The notes beneath the pieces are model-generated. The model saw nothing but the letters and a program-made list of their open reading frames with translations. It searched no databases and was not told where the DNA came from. Made by a program: the position numbers and the translations under genes. A stretch of 64,000 bases of DNA from Anisakis pegreffii (Eukaryota; Nematoda; Chromadorea; Rhabditida; Anisakidae), in NCBI GenBank assembly GCA_035041965.1, contig JAPYMA010000254.1, positions 1-64,000 on the forward strand, read 5' to 3'. Numbering within the stretch: position 1 is the stretch's first letter; each line of letters begins with the position of its first letter. Shown here in pieces: positions 37,984 through 51,349 of this stretch.

Positions 37984-38789
37984 CAGTGGTTATCATAGGG
38001 GGTGCAATCACCCATTTTGAATAATTTGGAGGTGTCAAGGGGTGACGGAGGGGGTCGGGAAATTAGTATTTCGTGCAGTTGATATTTTACGATAGAACGC
38101 CATTGTGATGGTGTTTTTCATCTCGGATATGTAAATGCGATTAGTTGATGGCAACATTCTTCATTTTCTGAGTATCATTGGCTCGTTTTAGCAGGATTTT
38201 CATTCTTTTCCGAGGTGTTTTAATCGCTCTCATACCTTTTATCACCAAAATTGTTCTCTTCTGCTAATTTCTCATTCATTTCACTCAACAGATTAATTCA
38301 AATTCTCATTCTATTAAATACACTTTATAATTGATCATTCGACTGTTGAATGTTGTTGAGCAATAGTATTCGATTGTTGTATTGGTGATTTCGGCTGTCA
38401 GCACTCGTCAATGTAATCAGTAAATAGTATATGCTACAGAATAAGAAATTGATTCGAACTGTGAAGTGAAATGAGACGAAGTGAATGATAAAAAGTCATG
38501 AAGAGAACGGTATTCACATGCAATAGCTATGAGAGTAAATACAACACGTCTGAAAAGAATGAGAATCCATCTGAATCAGTTTGAAGTGAGCGTGTCATAG
38601 AAAATAACTTTTCATGCAATCATGATCAATTGCAATAATGAGTAACACAAAAATCTATGACAGTGATTCTCATTTGAATTGAAATTACCCGTTTTCGATA
38701 ATTTAGGGTTGTTGGGGAAGGGGTGGGGTAACGGCGGCCTACCAAATCATCCAAGGTGGTGATGGAGCACCCGAACGTGAGAACTACTA
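37984..38789. mobile_element. hAT-type non-autonomous element B
   Basis: Flanked by an exact 8-bp target duplication CAGTAGAC (37976-37983 and 38790-38797). The left end is CAGTGGTTATCAT and the right end reads TAGTAGTTCTCAC inward, a degenerated terminal pair. It shares GGGTCGGGAAATTAGTATTTC, the CCATTGTGATGGTGTTTTTC region and the right end (GGAGCACCCGAACGTGAGAA) with element A. At 806 bp it has no coding capacity. Confidence 0.9.
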
Positions 38790-38797
38790 CAGTAGAC

Positions 38798-41310
38798 AGT
38801 GCTCACAACGTTTTGCATGTCGAATATTGTTTGCATTTGCGATGGATTGGTGGCAAAATAACTTACGGATGGGGACTGGTTGTGTTTTTGAATCGGAAAC
38901 TTGTTCAAACGACGACATCATACGTTAATATCTGAAGACGAATTCTGCATAGATTGAAGTAGAAAAACAGTGAATTGTAGATAAACAGAGCGCAAAATTT
39001 TGAGCAGTTTTGCAATATCGTTGCGGAACTACAACGCCATTTTATATTGGTACAGCGGAGAGTTTGAAATGGACCGGAAAGCTTCAGTCCGTGAACAATC
39101 AAACAACTACAAAGTCACATCGAGCCATCCCAGAAGAATGGCCGAACGACTTCATGATTGATTCAATTCAATCACAAGGTGCTCTCAACCAGAGATATGC
39201 AACAATTTGTATGTTCTAGTTGATAATTCGAAAAAAAAAAGGTTTCCGAAAAAGAAACACGTTCACTGATCTAATACAAGTAACAGAAATTTCGATACAA
39301 CAAGTAACAGAAATTTCAGTTGCGACATGAAGATTTGAAAATCGGTGACGAAAACACTGGAAGACACTTGCAATGAGTGGATGAAGTTGCATTCAGTTCT
39401 CGCTATTTAAAGGGTTTGCTTGAGAAGAGATCAACTGACGTGAATATACGTACATTCGAAGTGATCACATGTCCGAGTAACCAGTTTCATCTTGACGGAA
39501 GATGTTTGTGATTTGATGCACTAAGTTGTTGTGATGTTCTTCTTTCTATCCATACACTTCAGTGTTGTTTATGAAGTTTTATTAGCGCAGCAATCAACAG
39601 AAAAAAAACGAACAAAACGGTTCACTGATGCAATATCTATCACATTTCAATCCATCATCCCGGTAAACAGATTCATCTCGGTATCGCCCTCAAGAACAGC
39701 CAGCCACCACAATTGCTATCACAACGTTGCTGCTCATCAATCATAAACACTCTGAATGCACAATTGTTAGTTTGATTCAGGGGAGTGTAAATAGCAAAAA
39801 AAATATTTTAAACTGCACTCTACGAGTAATTCGCAAGAAAATCGAAGTACCTAATGTGTTTGTTTGTTGAAGTTTAGCACTTGTTTACGTTCGTTTTTAT
39901 GACTCAAATGAACAGCAGTTGCCTTAGAGTGCATTCAGCAATGTGGCTAAGCAATAATATATAATAGCAAAAAGATGATTTATGTACCATGTCTGTTTCG
40001 CAATGCAGTCCTCCTCACAAAGCAACGGAACATCAAGAGAGCCTTGAACCAATCCTGTTCCAAGGATTTTGATTTGTTTATCATGAGTTTATTGACCACA
40101 AATACGTGCATAAGCTTAAATCTGATTTGAAACTAAAGTTGATCTTAGTGCGAGGATGAGCTACCTTCCCTCATCGCCATTACTAGATGTTTTTGATGAA
40201 GGTAGTGAAGATCAGAACTTATGATGACGTGTTTGAAATGTGGTTCATTTTTATGGAACAGTTTCTGAGAAGTTCCGGAAAAATGGTGAGAAAACATTGA
40301 CACATTTGAAAAGTTTTTCGTTTTTGCAGAAACATTTTACTAAAATAGCCAACGATTGTTTGCAACGAAATCAAATTGGGATGGAGGATACAACTGCGAT
40401 TTAGCAAACAAATCAAATTAATATAAATTCATCGATATGAACATATTCATAATCCGATTACTCGTCATATGAACAATTACATTCGGATAAGTGATCACAA
40501 ACTTTGAAAGTACTGATCGAATCATGATTTGCAGAAAACGTGTCTTTCATCACCTGTGCCAACCTCATTCATGCTAATGAAGAGCAGGAGCCGTTTAAGT
40601 TGTATGTATGTGAAAATCGAGTGAAGTTATGTGCTAACCGTTTGATTATCAAGGAAAATAAAACTCCGAATTGTGAAAATCCTTCAGAGGTTTCGCTACT
40701 GGTTTGGTTTGTTCATTCGTGGCAGTCATCTGAAAGCTTGATTTCATCACGAAAATATGGAATAACCTTGAGAAACTAATTCGCAAGTCTCACAATCGCT
40801 GACAATATTGAAGTCACTGAAAAATTTGATCATCTTTGCACAAGCAAATCGACCTGACTGAACGTACGTCTGATTCAAAGTTAAGGGAATTGTTTGGCGA
40901 GTTAAGTTTCTACTCTAGTTGCACTGCGTCATTTTCTTGAGCCATTTTATCGCCCTACAGCTATCATCAGCGTCCTATCGTCTGTTGACAACCCGAAAGG
41001 ATTCACTACCGTATTTAGGATCCATATAATAGAGAAAAATCATCATTTGCAACGTTCATTGCGTGTCACAATACTGTACTTATCGTATATCTTATTGTCA
41101 GAATGCGTTCAAATAACACGCATGAACTCACACTGGTATTCGTTCCGCTGCTCAGCGTCCTCTCTGAGAAAACACTTGCAATTGTCAACTGCTAAACACA
41201 TTTACAGTTACTAGTTTGAATGATGCCTTAAGTATATACGTTAGTAGCCGTTGTACATTATACCATCCATCGACAAAATCAGGCCGGATAATTGATTTTA
41301 TGAAATTCAC
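38798..41310. other. No supported exon
   Basis: AT-rich; no frame with motif and splice support. Confidence 0.4.
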
Positions 41311-41412
41311 CTGCTGTTGAGCGAAATATCCTTGTGACCATCTCACTGAGCGAAAAGGATCGCTGACCAGTCGCATCAGCTCCACTTTCACTAGAATTTC
41401 CGTGATCCGTTC
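41311..41412 (-). CDS. Candidate internal exon, unidentified gene
   Basis: A 34-codon, phase 0-0 exon on the minus strand with acceptor TTTGCAG and donor CAG|GTGAAT. The product contains EILVKVELMRLVSDPF and ends in YFAQQQ. Clean boundaries and composition suggest a real exon, perhaps of the same minus-strand gene as the RRxS exons. No family recognised. Confidence 0.35.
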
Positions 41413-43090
41413 CTGCAAATCACGACTATTACAGTCATAAGTTAATCATCAGTGTATGCTTATACGGTTCGACAATAAAGTCTCAGAATAGATCAGAGCT
41501 GTATATACGAATTAGATGAAGATTTTGGCGAGTTTTTCCATGTGAAAATCTAAAAACTGCATCAAGTCATCACTCGAAACTTCATCATTCCATTCCACAG
41601 TTTTGGTTTGGTGTGCAGCCTCGTTCTGTTCAACCGACAAAGTTCATTCTTATTGTTAGATAGAAACAGTCAAAAATTTATGCAGAAATATCTGAATTCA
41701 GGAAGTCATCAACTCTTTGAAGTGATTAGCACTTACATTCTGAAGAAAATGATACACTTGGAAATGACGGTGGGGGCGAAGACATCGCAATTTACGATTT
41801 GTTTCAATCAGAATGTGTTGTTGCTGGTTAGATATTCACTTTTGTATTCTGGCAAACTAGAACAACAATTCAATCATTTCTTAATTGAATCGTTATTCAA
41901 GTGAGTACGAAATGCATCATTGACGATACTGAATACCGTATGCACGACTACTTTCAAACATATCAATAACAATGAGCATTGCCTTCGGCGCAATGTGGAA
42001 TGAAATGTGTACTTTGAAACTCGTGTGAAGGAAACCGATGCTCACAAACGCATGGAACAGAACAAAATGCTGAGAAAACGTTGACGAAAAATCAGATCGT
42101 ATGCAGTCGAATACTCTTACAGGAATCACGACCATATGTAGTCAGAGTATGAGTCATAATCAATCCCAAGCGGCAGCTGAACGGTAGATATAGAGTGATG
42201 CACAAGAGCTTCGAAAAGGCTCCTAAACATTCCAACAGTTCGACGTGGAGAAATAAGGCTGAGTTTAGATACGCTAACCTTACAGTCAGCAAAACCGAGC
42301 ATGCCTTTTACCAAATGACTTCTGATCAATGATTAACAGTACGCTGATCATATCAATAATCACTCGATTTATAAATCAAAGTCGGGAAAAAAGAGAAGAC
42401 AATAGCTGTGGTCTAAAACACTGATTAATAGATGCTAATAGATTAAATGCTAATAAACACACTCAGCAATACAATAATGACAAGGGAATAATGGTTGGGC
42501 AAACTCAATTTGATATTCTATCACTGCCTTATTTGATGAACATGATCCCATAAAAATGAAATTTTTGCAGAAACTCTGGAAAATCACATGTAAACAGCCA
42601 TGATGAGCATTCGAAAGAATTACCGAATTCGTACATTCACCCGCAACACATCATATTCTCATATGACATCCTCCTCCGAAATGACTATCCATTCCTTCGT
42701 AACTGAACTATTTATTCACTTCTGGTATGTTCTTCTTCAAAAAATAGCAGTCAGTAATTCGAACTTGTCAATTTCAAGTGTCGATCGTCAGCGAGATGAT
42801 ACGAAATCAATCAATCGTTACGTGAAATCACCGAGAAGCAGGTACTGAATGATCAGTTCCATTGATCATCGTGAAATGCGCTAATATGATGAGGGCGCGA
42901 AATAACACACAGAATATGAAGTAACGAGTAAGAGGAATGGGAAATGCATGAAACATTTGGAAGTATAATAGATATTGTTGATTGCTTCTATAAAGTGACA
43001 CTGTCTAGTTGAAGTGTTTCGCAATGCGTGGTTATGTTTCCGATTTGTTCAGTGCTTCGCTTTTCAAGCAGTAATCACTTCAACGTTTAG
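41413..43090. other. No gene seen
   Basis: AT-rich upstream region of the ETS gene. Open frames on both strands have no recognised motif. Confidence 0.4.
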
Positions 43091-43103
43091 ATAACAGAGC
43101 ACT

Positions 43104-45699
43104 ATGGATGGAGCATCAAATGTTCCGTTGTGGAGATTTATACTGGAGTTACTGGTCGACGGTAAGCATAGGGATTGTATCGTTTGGACCGGGAAGACGG
43201 TTGGTGAATTCCAGGTGAACGAAGTGTTTTTTGTCTCATTTCCTTATGGCATAAGCATACTATTTGTGGTGCATTCGCATCGCTCACTCTCTGTTCTTCA
43301 ATATGCTTTTGTTCCATGGGTGATTTTGCCCACCGAGGAAGGCTCCATTGGAAACTTCCGTTTTCAAGTCAAGTATGTTTGGGAATGTGATGAGGTACTC
43401 CATTTGGGCGAATATTGTTGTTCAGATATTTCTAGATATGTTTCAAATGTTGCTAAGCATTTCATCCTGAGCATTGTTATCTATCACGTATCACGTATGG
43501 TCGCAGTATTTTACTTTGAAGGAGAATTTCAACATACCACTTTTCAATTACCAGCTTCAACTCTGAGGAATTTGTTCGGATTTTGTTGAAATCGCAACTA
43601 CTTTTCCACGACTGTAGAAAGAGAAACGCAAAGAGTAATGAAAATGCATACAGCATTACATTCGTTACAGTTCACGGATCCGGAGAGAGTGGCCAACCTG
43701 TGGGGTACGCACAAGCATAAGCCGAAGATGAATTACGATAAGCTTTCAAGAGCATTGCGATACTACTACAGCAAGGGAATTATCAAGAAGGTTCTCTTTA
43801 TCGAGCGTTTCGTGCAAATTTTGATCAGGAAGAATTGTTCTCAGAAAGAAGTTTTTTTAACGAAAATTTTGATCATTTCACTTCCAGATTTCGCTGTAAT
43901 CCCGATGTTATTAATCGTAAGTAGCTCAAATGAAATCGCACGAAAAGATCTGTTGTTCATACCAGAAATTTCGGATGTCCTTGATTGTTTTCGTTGCGAT
44001 CCGGAAGGGTTCGTTCTTGATTGACGCCTATGAGAAAAATGCGAATGAAAGCAGTTTTTGTTTTCTAGGTTCGTGGCACGAAACACGTTTATCGTTTCGA
44101 GAAAATGACCGAGGCTGCAAGATACATCACACAAAATCCTTCTGCTCTCAAAGGTGATGTTTTTCGCTTCTTTTTCACTTTATGATTAATGCTAAAAAGG
44201 ATATGCATAGTGAACTAGATAGAGCACATAAATGAACTGATAGAATGCATTTGATTTCGTCAGTCCTATGAGTTCGATTAGTTTCCATCTTGATCCCACC
44301 TTTCAAGTTGTTCTTGCGTCGTCGATTATGCTCTTCTATGGCAGCAATGAAGTTTTGTATTCGTCTATTGAAATGTTACCGATGATAACCTTTTCGAAAA
44401 CTTTTCCGAGTCGTTTGCAGTGGATACGATTCCGGATTCCTTACCATAGTGGATTAGGATTTCAGAATATTTATCTCAGTGCAATGGATCTACTTCGACC
44501 GTAAGAGATAGTTCGATGAATATTGCCGTCCCAAGCCACAATCATGCTTCCTCTGAATGGTAATGAACTGTGAACATTTAGCAGCAGAAAAAACTGAACA
44601 TTTCAGTGTGAACAGTTTCGTTGGTTTAATGTTGAAGATTGATTACCATGATTGGTTACGATTCGTTTTCTGAGTCCCTTATGAAAGCTGAAAATTCCAT
44701 GGTGATAGTGAGGGAAAATTTCGATATGAGTGTTTTAGTTACATAACTTTTAATCAGGCGAGCGTTATTTCAGAACTATTCCTGTGAATATTTTAGGCTT
44801 GTTTTGTCGTCGTGAAATATTATAGTTTGACGTCAATTAGTATATCTTTGTCCAGTGATGCAAAACAATGATTAAACGTTCAGATAGCGTTAGACTGGAA
44901 GGTGAATTTGCCTGAGAAGGACACTCTCGACAGGACGGTTTCTACAAAACCTTATTTTGACGATTATTCCAGCGCAGAACCAATCAGTGAATGTTCACGT
45001 GCAGCGAACAACGGTAGTGTGATCGTATCTGATTCAGTTGTCAGTTCTGGATATCAGCTTGCAATCATGCCGAATATTTGGCCGAATTTAAATGATTCGA
45101 TTGAATATTCGGAGAATAACGATAAAACAACAGATATTCACGAAGATCAACGGAGAAGCTCAAGCTATGATGAGATGGTCAACGAATGTCGCGAGTTGAT
45201 GGTGACGAGCCCGATACAACACATTTCGTGTCTTCTAAACCACTTACCGATTGATCTCCTACAACATCTCGCAATGCTTTGTGCATTTGGTATTCACTTA
45301 ACGAGATTACATCCTCGTTCTGCCTACACATTCATTCCACCATCTGTATTCTTCAACTTCGATAATCTCATTCAACGAAGCTCATTCGGTCTCGATTTCA
45401 ACTTACCATTGAGTCAGTCATTATTTCCATATCCAAATCCTATCTATCCTTTCAATCATACAACCTTATTCAGTAGCAATTTGCTGAATCATCTCTTCAA
45501 TCCACTATATTCGCCAAATCCGAATGATTGCATAGTGCAATCATCATATCTTTCTCCAATACCGTATTATACAACCATGCTCGCCCATATGAACGCTTAT
45601 AACTTCAACAACCTCAGTTATGGTTCAGCGTTGTTTCCGTCGTCAGTTCTTCATTGTCCTCTACAATACCACAATCCAATTCCTCTGACGTACAATTAA
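43104..45699 (+). CDS. ETS-domain transcription factor, 4 exons
   Basis: ETS proteins bind GGA(A/T) DNA sites through a winged helix-turn-helix and act in the nucleus, often downstream of MAP kinase signalling. Exons read: 43104-43214, 43671-43790, 44069-44153, 44894-45699, in agreeing phases, 373 aa. The ETS domain is at the extreme N-terminus (about residues 7-95): [11 protein letters not shown] (helix 1), then [16 protein letters not shown], then the recognition helix [14 protein letters not shown] with the two invariant Arg, then [16 protein letters not shown]. The roughly 270-residue C-terminal part is Ser/Asn/Pro/Tyr-rich with repeated NP motifs and no recognised domain. TTTAG lies 13 nt before the ATG. 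The exon 4 acceptor was chosen (GCGTTAG) because it alone keeps phase. I cannot choose an ETS subfamily from this sequence alone. Confidence 0.88.
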
Positions 45700-48600
45700 T
45701 CTGATTCAGCAGTTCATTCTGCACTGCGTTGTTTGAAGTGTTTCATAATTGTTTTCATGCATTCTTAAAACATTTTTCTTAATTTTATTTATTGTCATTT
45801 CTATCATTACTTTATCGCTTAAAAAGATGACCGTCATCACAATAAGAATTGATTTCGATGTGATATCGCCTGCTGATGGGAGCGTACGACAAAATCATAT
45901 TAAATTGTTACTTAATCATATTAAATTGTTGCTTTGTTTCATCTGAAAATAGGCCAACATTTCAGTGGAACATGCTCTTTCCGGAAATCAACATTCTCCA
46001 CCGATTTAATTGCATGAACCCAAATTCGAATCAGCATAATAACGAGCGCTATGTGAGTCCAAAAAGCCTCATTCAGTAGAGAAAGTCCTTCATTGTGATT
46101 ATCTCCAATGCGGAGACGATCGAAGTGTCCACCGAGATGCATTCATGAAGCAGGAAATCCGTGAAACGACATGCTGCTCAGTATGCTTCGATTCCTAGAT
46201 AGGTTCTTTGGAGTGCTACTCTTCGACATTTATGTTGATTTTGGTTATTTCCTGAACACCACAAGTTTGTCGTATGCGTAAATACTTAACGTATTGCTCG
46301 AGTTATCTTTCCCAATTCAGTTGTAAGGGTAGCGAATGTTATCAAAACGATTGAAACGATTTCCCAATTGATGCTAATTCATATTTGATTATTCATTTTC
46401 ACCAGTGATCCCGTATGCTCTCTACAGTCTCTGTTATGCATGACAATGTTTGTATTATTCATACATTCTGTTTTTGCCACGTTCAATAAAAGCATTAAGA
46501 AACGATTAGTTCAACGATCGGCATCATTCACGCAATCTGCAATCACCTATTTCATCACCTATTACCAATGAATCCACGCATGTTTGATGATACCTCCATA
46601 TAAATTGCTAGCATTTCTTTTTAATTCATGCTTTATTCATGCTTCGATGTCGTGTTCCCTTTGCACTTCTTATGCGAAACATTGTGAATTTTACGTGTTA
46701 TCAAAATAATGTCAGTCGACGAATGTGATGACTGTTCAACAGTGACAGTTGTTATGCAATGATTTTATTCATTTTTCATTAGTGACTTTTGCTAGCGATA
46801 TTGTATTCTCTTTGCAGTTCCTAACATTTGTGAATCATTTGTGGATGGTTTTAACGTGGTTGCACAGGGAAGACAATGTTTCTGATGGTAGCTCACCTAT
46901 TTGAGCCATTTCTTGGTACCTACAAATTCGAATTTGAACTTCATGTTGATCAGTGATTCAATTCTCAGATCCCGTCGTTTCTAAGGCGGTTTTTTTTGCA
47001 TCGCTGTAAGGAACAGATCTTCTGCCATAAGAAAAGGATTTCATTGTGTAAGCAAAACCTTTGCTCACATTTTATTGAACGAATCGTTGTTATGACAGTA
47101 AATGTTGTTTTACTTGTTTTACTGAACCACTTTGAAGCCATCTGTTTCCTCCGGTTTCACCGCATCATTTAATAAACGGGTTTTTCGCTAGCATTGAATG
47201 TGTATGTTCTCGACGCAAAATGCTCACTTCTAATGATAAAATTGAATTTACAAGCATAGTTCGTTATGCTGATTGTGAGCAATTTCATTATACAGGCAAA
47301 CTGTAGAGACATCTCATAACTTTATCATATGAAGATTCATCGTATGACGATTCATCCATATTGCATGCTCATTTTTTGAATTGCTTTGCAGCTAAATATT
47401 TAATAATGATCGATATAAATCGATATAACATCGAAGCAAGTCAACATATAAGGTAGTAAGTTCGTTTAGGGCATCAGATCTTGAAACCAAACAGGATCTG
47501 TGCAAAAAGAAGTGTTCCAAATAGCGCTGAAGGGAAGTTCATTAGTCACTCACAACCCTTATCAGCATTCAACGTTACACGAAATCGCTGCTAAAGTTTA
47601 TTGATTTAATCAGCGATTGCATCTCAACATGGATTTATCCCTCTCTCTTATCAGCAATTCACAATTACCATAAGTACTTCGAATGAAGGGCAGGCTATGA
47701 AGGGCAATGAAGGGCAGAATGAAGGCCTATTTCATCACCAATAAATCCACGCATGATATTGATGATATTTCCATATAAATTGCTCACAGTTTCACTAGTC
47801 ATGCACTATCGACGTGTCTTGCGTTGGCAACAGTCAGCACTCTACAAGACATTCATTTTCATTTATATGAAAATTCCTTTTTACTACCAACTCACGGTTT
47901 TTAGATGTGCTTTAGTAAATTTGGGATCGCTTATTAGGCTTAATGAATTCACGAACTTCTTGAGATGGAATTGTACGCGGAATAGCTTTGGACCCTAGTG
48001 AATGGTCCAGTTCAAACGGCTTCCAATAGGATTTTTTCAACGAACATCGCTTTTTTGAATGGTTCGAGCTGAACCATTCAAAAAAAGCCCTATTCTGCTG
48101 ATGAATTCAATAAATGCTATTCGATTCATTGAAAAGAATTCATTAAGTGTAAAATAAGTGCTGCTGAAACAAATCAAGCATCCATCCTAATCATGTTTTC
48201 CAATACATAGTCATTGCATTGAGAATAGTTTGCAGCGCTGTTGAAATTGTATTGCTCGTTCATTGTTGGATTCGTTTTGCATTTTCTGCTGAATTCATTG
48301 TTTGATTCGTTGTAATTTTCTTGAGTCATATGCTTTTATTTATGTGGGGTTGCCACGTTGAATGTCTTATTTAGACAGTTAAATAAAACTTAGAATGAAT
48401 ATGATGGTAATTTAAGTTGAACTATGCAACTAACGCATCAACTGTTACACCCTTTGCATAGTCCCATCCATATCCATACGATGATCACATCATAGTCCGA
48501 ATTATCCGTGACCTAGTGGAGATGTTCGTAGTAGCTTTTAGAGCAATTAGCGCTGATCTCTGTGACAATGTTGCCAACCTCTTTCTTACGAATACTGAAT

Positions 48601-48740
48601 TTTTTGAACGATAGCACAGAATGATCAACCGTGTGGTAAACTATATTATCAATGCATTTGCGCCATTCCACTGGTCAAATCGCGTTAACTAAACTTTCCG
48701 CTGTGAAATCATCACCATCCAGCTGATCTCCTTGGATTCA
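45700..48740. other. Intergenic region with a small duplication
   Basis: No gene seen. About 65 bp at 46548-46615 (CCTATTTCATCACC... to CCATATAAATTGCT) recurs diverged at 47726-47787. 47690-47725 has short GAAGGGCA repeats. A hairpin lies at 48049-48088 (GCTTTTTTGAATGGTTC against GAACCATTCAAAAAAAGC). Confidence 0.5.
46485..46490 (+). terminator. Candidate polyadenylation signal for the ETS gene
   Basis: AATAAA about 790 nt after the stop codon, in GTTCAATAAAAGC context. Assignment is by position only. Confidence 0.3.
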
Positions 48741-48741
48741 G

Positions 48742-50630
48742 ATGGTGACGGTAACATCCTCAACAGTATTTTCGAATGGAGTCGCGAAACATCTACTTGT
48801 CCTATTCTTCCTTGGGATTACGATAATAATGTTGGTGAAGACAGTTAAACCACCAGTGAATATGATTCGTGTGCATGCACGGACAGCGGACAAGCCTGCT
48901 TGTGCTTCAAACAACATGACTGAGAATGACGACTTGCTTCAAAAAATGAAACAAATCTACCAACAGCAGGCAATATCCCGCAAATCCATTTTGAACGACA
49001 GTTCTGCTCTCACACACGCACTTCTGCACACCTACATTGTACCTGAGGTAATATCGCCGTGCTTACAAAGGAATACTTTTCATTGAAGTTCGTCAGTTAA
49101 AACGTATTCGTTGAGGTGAATCTTTCTCGAATGCCAACAGAATATACGATCGTTATGTGATCCAGTGTCAACCTTAATCAAGCAATAATCCTTATTCAGG
49201 TGTACAAACTTTACTGGTGGTGAAAAAAACTTGCGACGGCAAAGCTTAGGTTGACCGCATAAAATACAGTCTATAGTGGCACTCTCAAACACTATTCGCG
49301 AGCAGATCCCGATAACTATGCGTTCATGAATCTTACATCTAATACTCAACGTTACGTTCAGACGTGTTCAGCCTCTAATTGCAGGTTTTTTGCCCTGGTT
49401 TGACGCGCATCGGTAATTTGGGCGATGGTGGCAAGTGGATTTGTTCACCGTTCAATGTTCCTCGTGAAAACTGTGCGATCATATCGTTGGGTACGGCCAA
49501 CGAAATAAGTTTCGAGACTGAACTACAAAGAATTACTGATAAGCGCTGCAAATTAGTTGCCGTCGATAAGGTGAGCGAGAGCGCGAACGACGAATGACTT
49601 CAGCGCAACGAATTTCAGTTGAAATCTTTCAGTCAAATCAAACGGCCGAAGTCATAAAGGGTTTGGAGTCGATAAATGGAAAATTCATGAAAGGTACACT
49701 GGGAGCAGTGCTGAATACGACAGCGAATCTGATTACACTCGATCACGTCATGCAAAAATATGGAATTAAATCAATCGAAATATTGAAAATCGATATAGAA
49801 GGTTGGTTGTATTGATGGAATCTCGAACATTACAGTTTGGAAGATTCACAATTTCTGGATTGTTCCCTGAATGGTCTAATAAAAACTTCTTTTTTTTCGC
49901 AATGACATAGTGTGATCGTTATGATATAGTATTCATACAATGGGTACGGCATAAATTCATTCAATTTCAGGTGGCGAGGATCAAGTAATTCCACCGGTTA
50001 TCGCGTCGCAAAATATTTGCCAAATACTCATCGAAATACATTATGCTTTGCCAAAGAGAATTCCGTTCATGAAGGTGCCCTTGTTTTATTATTTGTGAAT
50101 TCCCTTTGCAAGCTGTGAAAAAAACAATCGGAAATTACGCAGTTTACTTAATGGAAACTCAATACCATCAGAATGGAAGTTGTTTACTGATGATCGAATC
50201 CTGGAATTTTGTTTATTTTGACACTATTCATAACTGTAACTGCAAAGTCTAGGAGTTATTTTCGTGAGGTGTAATTCACATGTGTTCTGAATGGTAGAAT
50301 GAGAAATAAATGAGACGAAACTGAGGAATAGTTCGCTGTTGTGCTATCGTATTGAACTCAGTTCCCCAATCAAGCTGGCAATATCGGAGACGAATTGTTG
50401 TCGGTACCATTTCCACTTTTTAAACGAGCTTAATCGTTAGAATAGTTCATAAAAAGCGAAATTCTGTGTTAATAACTGCGATTGCTTTACAGGAAATCGC
50501 AAAGCATGGCTATTACCTGTTTGCACACGAGCTCAATCCTTACTGGCAGCAATTAAGCGAATATAGTTTCATTCATTCGTCATGTTTAAAGAAATACGGC
50601 GCCACTCTTCTTGCCAGTTACCTGTCCTGA
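48742..50630 (+). CDS. FkbM-type methyltransferase-like membrane protein, copy A
   Basis: Exons read: 48742-49047, 49385-49570, 49633-49801, 49971-50074, 50493-50630; phases agree, 300 aa. One hydrophobic segment (HLLVLFFLGITIIMLV, about residues 17-32) suggests a type II membrane protein with a luminal domain. The domain starts FCPGLTRIGNLGDGGKWIC, then CAIISLGTANEISFE, a probable SAM-binding strand ending LVAVDK, then EILKIDIEGGED (typical FkbM LKIDIEG motif), ICQILIEIH and GYYLFAHELN. The family is expanded in nematodes; substrates are unknown. TTCAG is directly followed by the ATG, suggesting trans-splicing. Introns 2 and 3 are short (62 and 169 nt). It is a close paralogue of the inverted copy at 62539-64000, with the same exon boundaries. 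Confidence 0.82.
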
Positions 50631-50871
50631 ATGACTCTATTTGATGTTCATTTACCTTTTTTGTTTTTGTTGTTATACGTGTCGTGCAACGATGATGTGG
50701 AAGCAAACTCTGAATGTGCGAACTTCTGAACATTATTGTAGTACTTCAGCAAGGAGAATTGTTTTATTGTGTGAAGGAAAACGTAACTTGTTTTCGTTTC
50801 AATAATGATGTTCATTGTTCGATTCCACGTAATTTCTGTAAAAAAAAAAGCGCTATGTCGGTTTCGTGGTG

Positions 50872-51349
50872 TTAAAATAGTGGCGAATTGGTGCTGTATG
50901 AATAGAATGAAGCCAACAGGACAACAACAGAGGAGAATAGAGACGATTGAACAGTTGCGGATGTGATTTCATGTGTGGTTTGTGCGGTGGTCGAAAGTGA
51001 CGTGTTGACCGATGAACTTGTAATTGCTCTTGATGAGAGTTTTGTTGTGATCGTGTTGCGGACTGTACTTGATGAAGATTCCACTGATGTTTCATTCGGG
51101 ATGGTGCTCGACGACGATGTTGTGGAAGTTGTAGTTGGAGTTGCATTTGAGGACGGTGATGTTACGATAGTTGTACTTGATGAAGGTGTTATGATGGTTG
51201 TGTTCACCGAGGATCGAGTTGTTACAGTTGATGATATCAAAGATGTTGATGTGAGGTGTTCAGATGTTGTTGGAATGGTGGTAGTAGCAGGTGTGGATGT
51301 TGATGGTGTTGTCAGTGAATGAGTTGAAGAGGTCGATGGTGCAGCGCTC
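50872..51349 (-). CDS. Last exon of a Ser/Thr-rich mucin-like protein
   Basis: On the minus strand an acceptor (GTTTCAG) opens a 158-codon frame made almost entirely of Ser, Thr, Pro, Val and Ile (for example TTPSTSTPATTTIPTTSE). It ends in a hydrophobic stretch (SLFSSVVVLLASF) and a short tail, as expected for a heavily O-glycosylated, possibly GPI-anchored surface or secreted protein. The upstream exon with a start was not found; 51382-51700 has open frames but no phase-2 donor that fits. It lies 412 nt downstream of the GH31 stop on the same strand, so it could be the next gene or an alternative end of the GH31 transcript. Confidence 0.5.

Noticed and set aside
50963..51322. 119-codon plus-strand Val/Asp-rich frame
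   Set aside because: Antisense of the Ser/Thr-rich exon; its composition follows from ACA/TCA codons read backwards.
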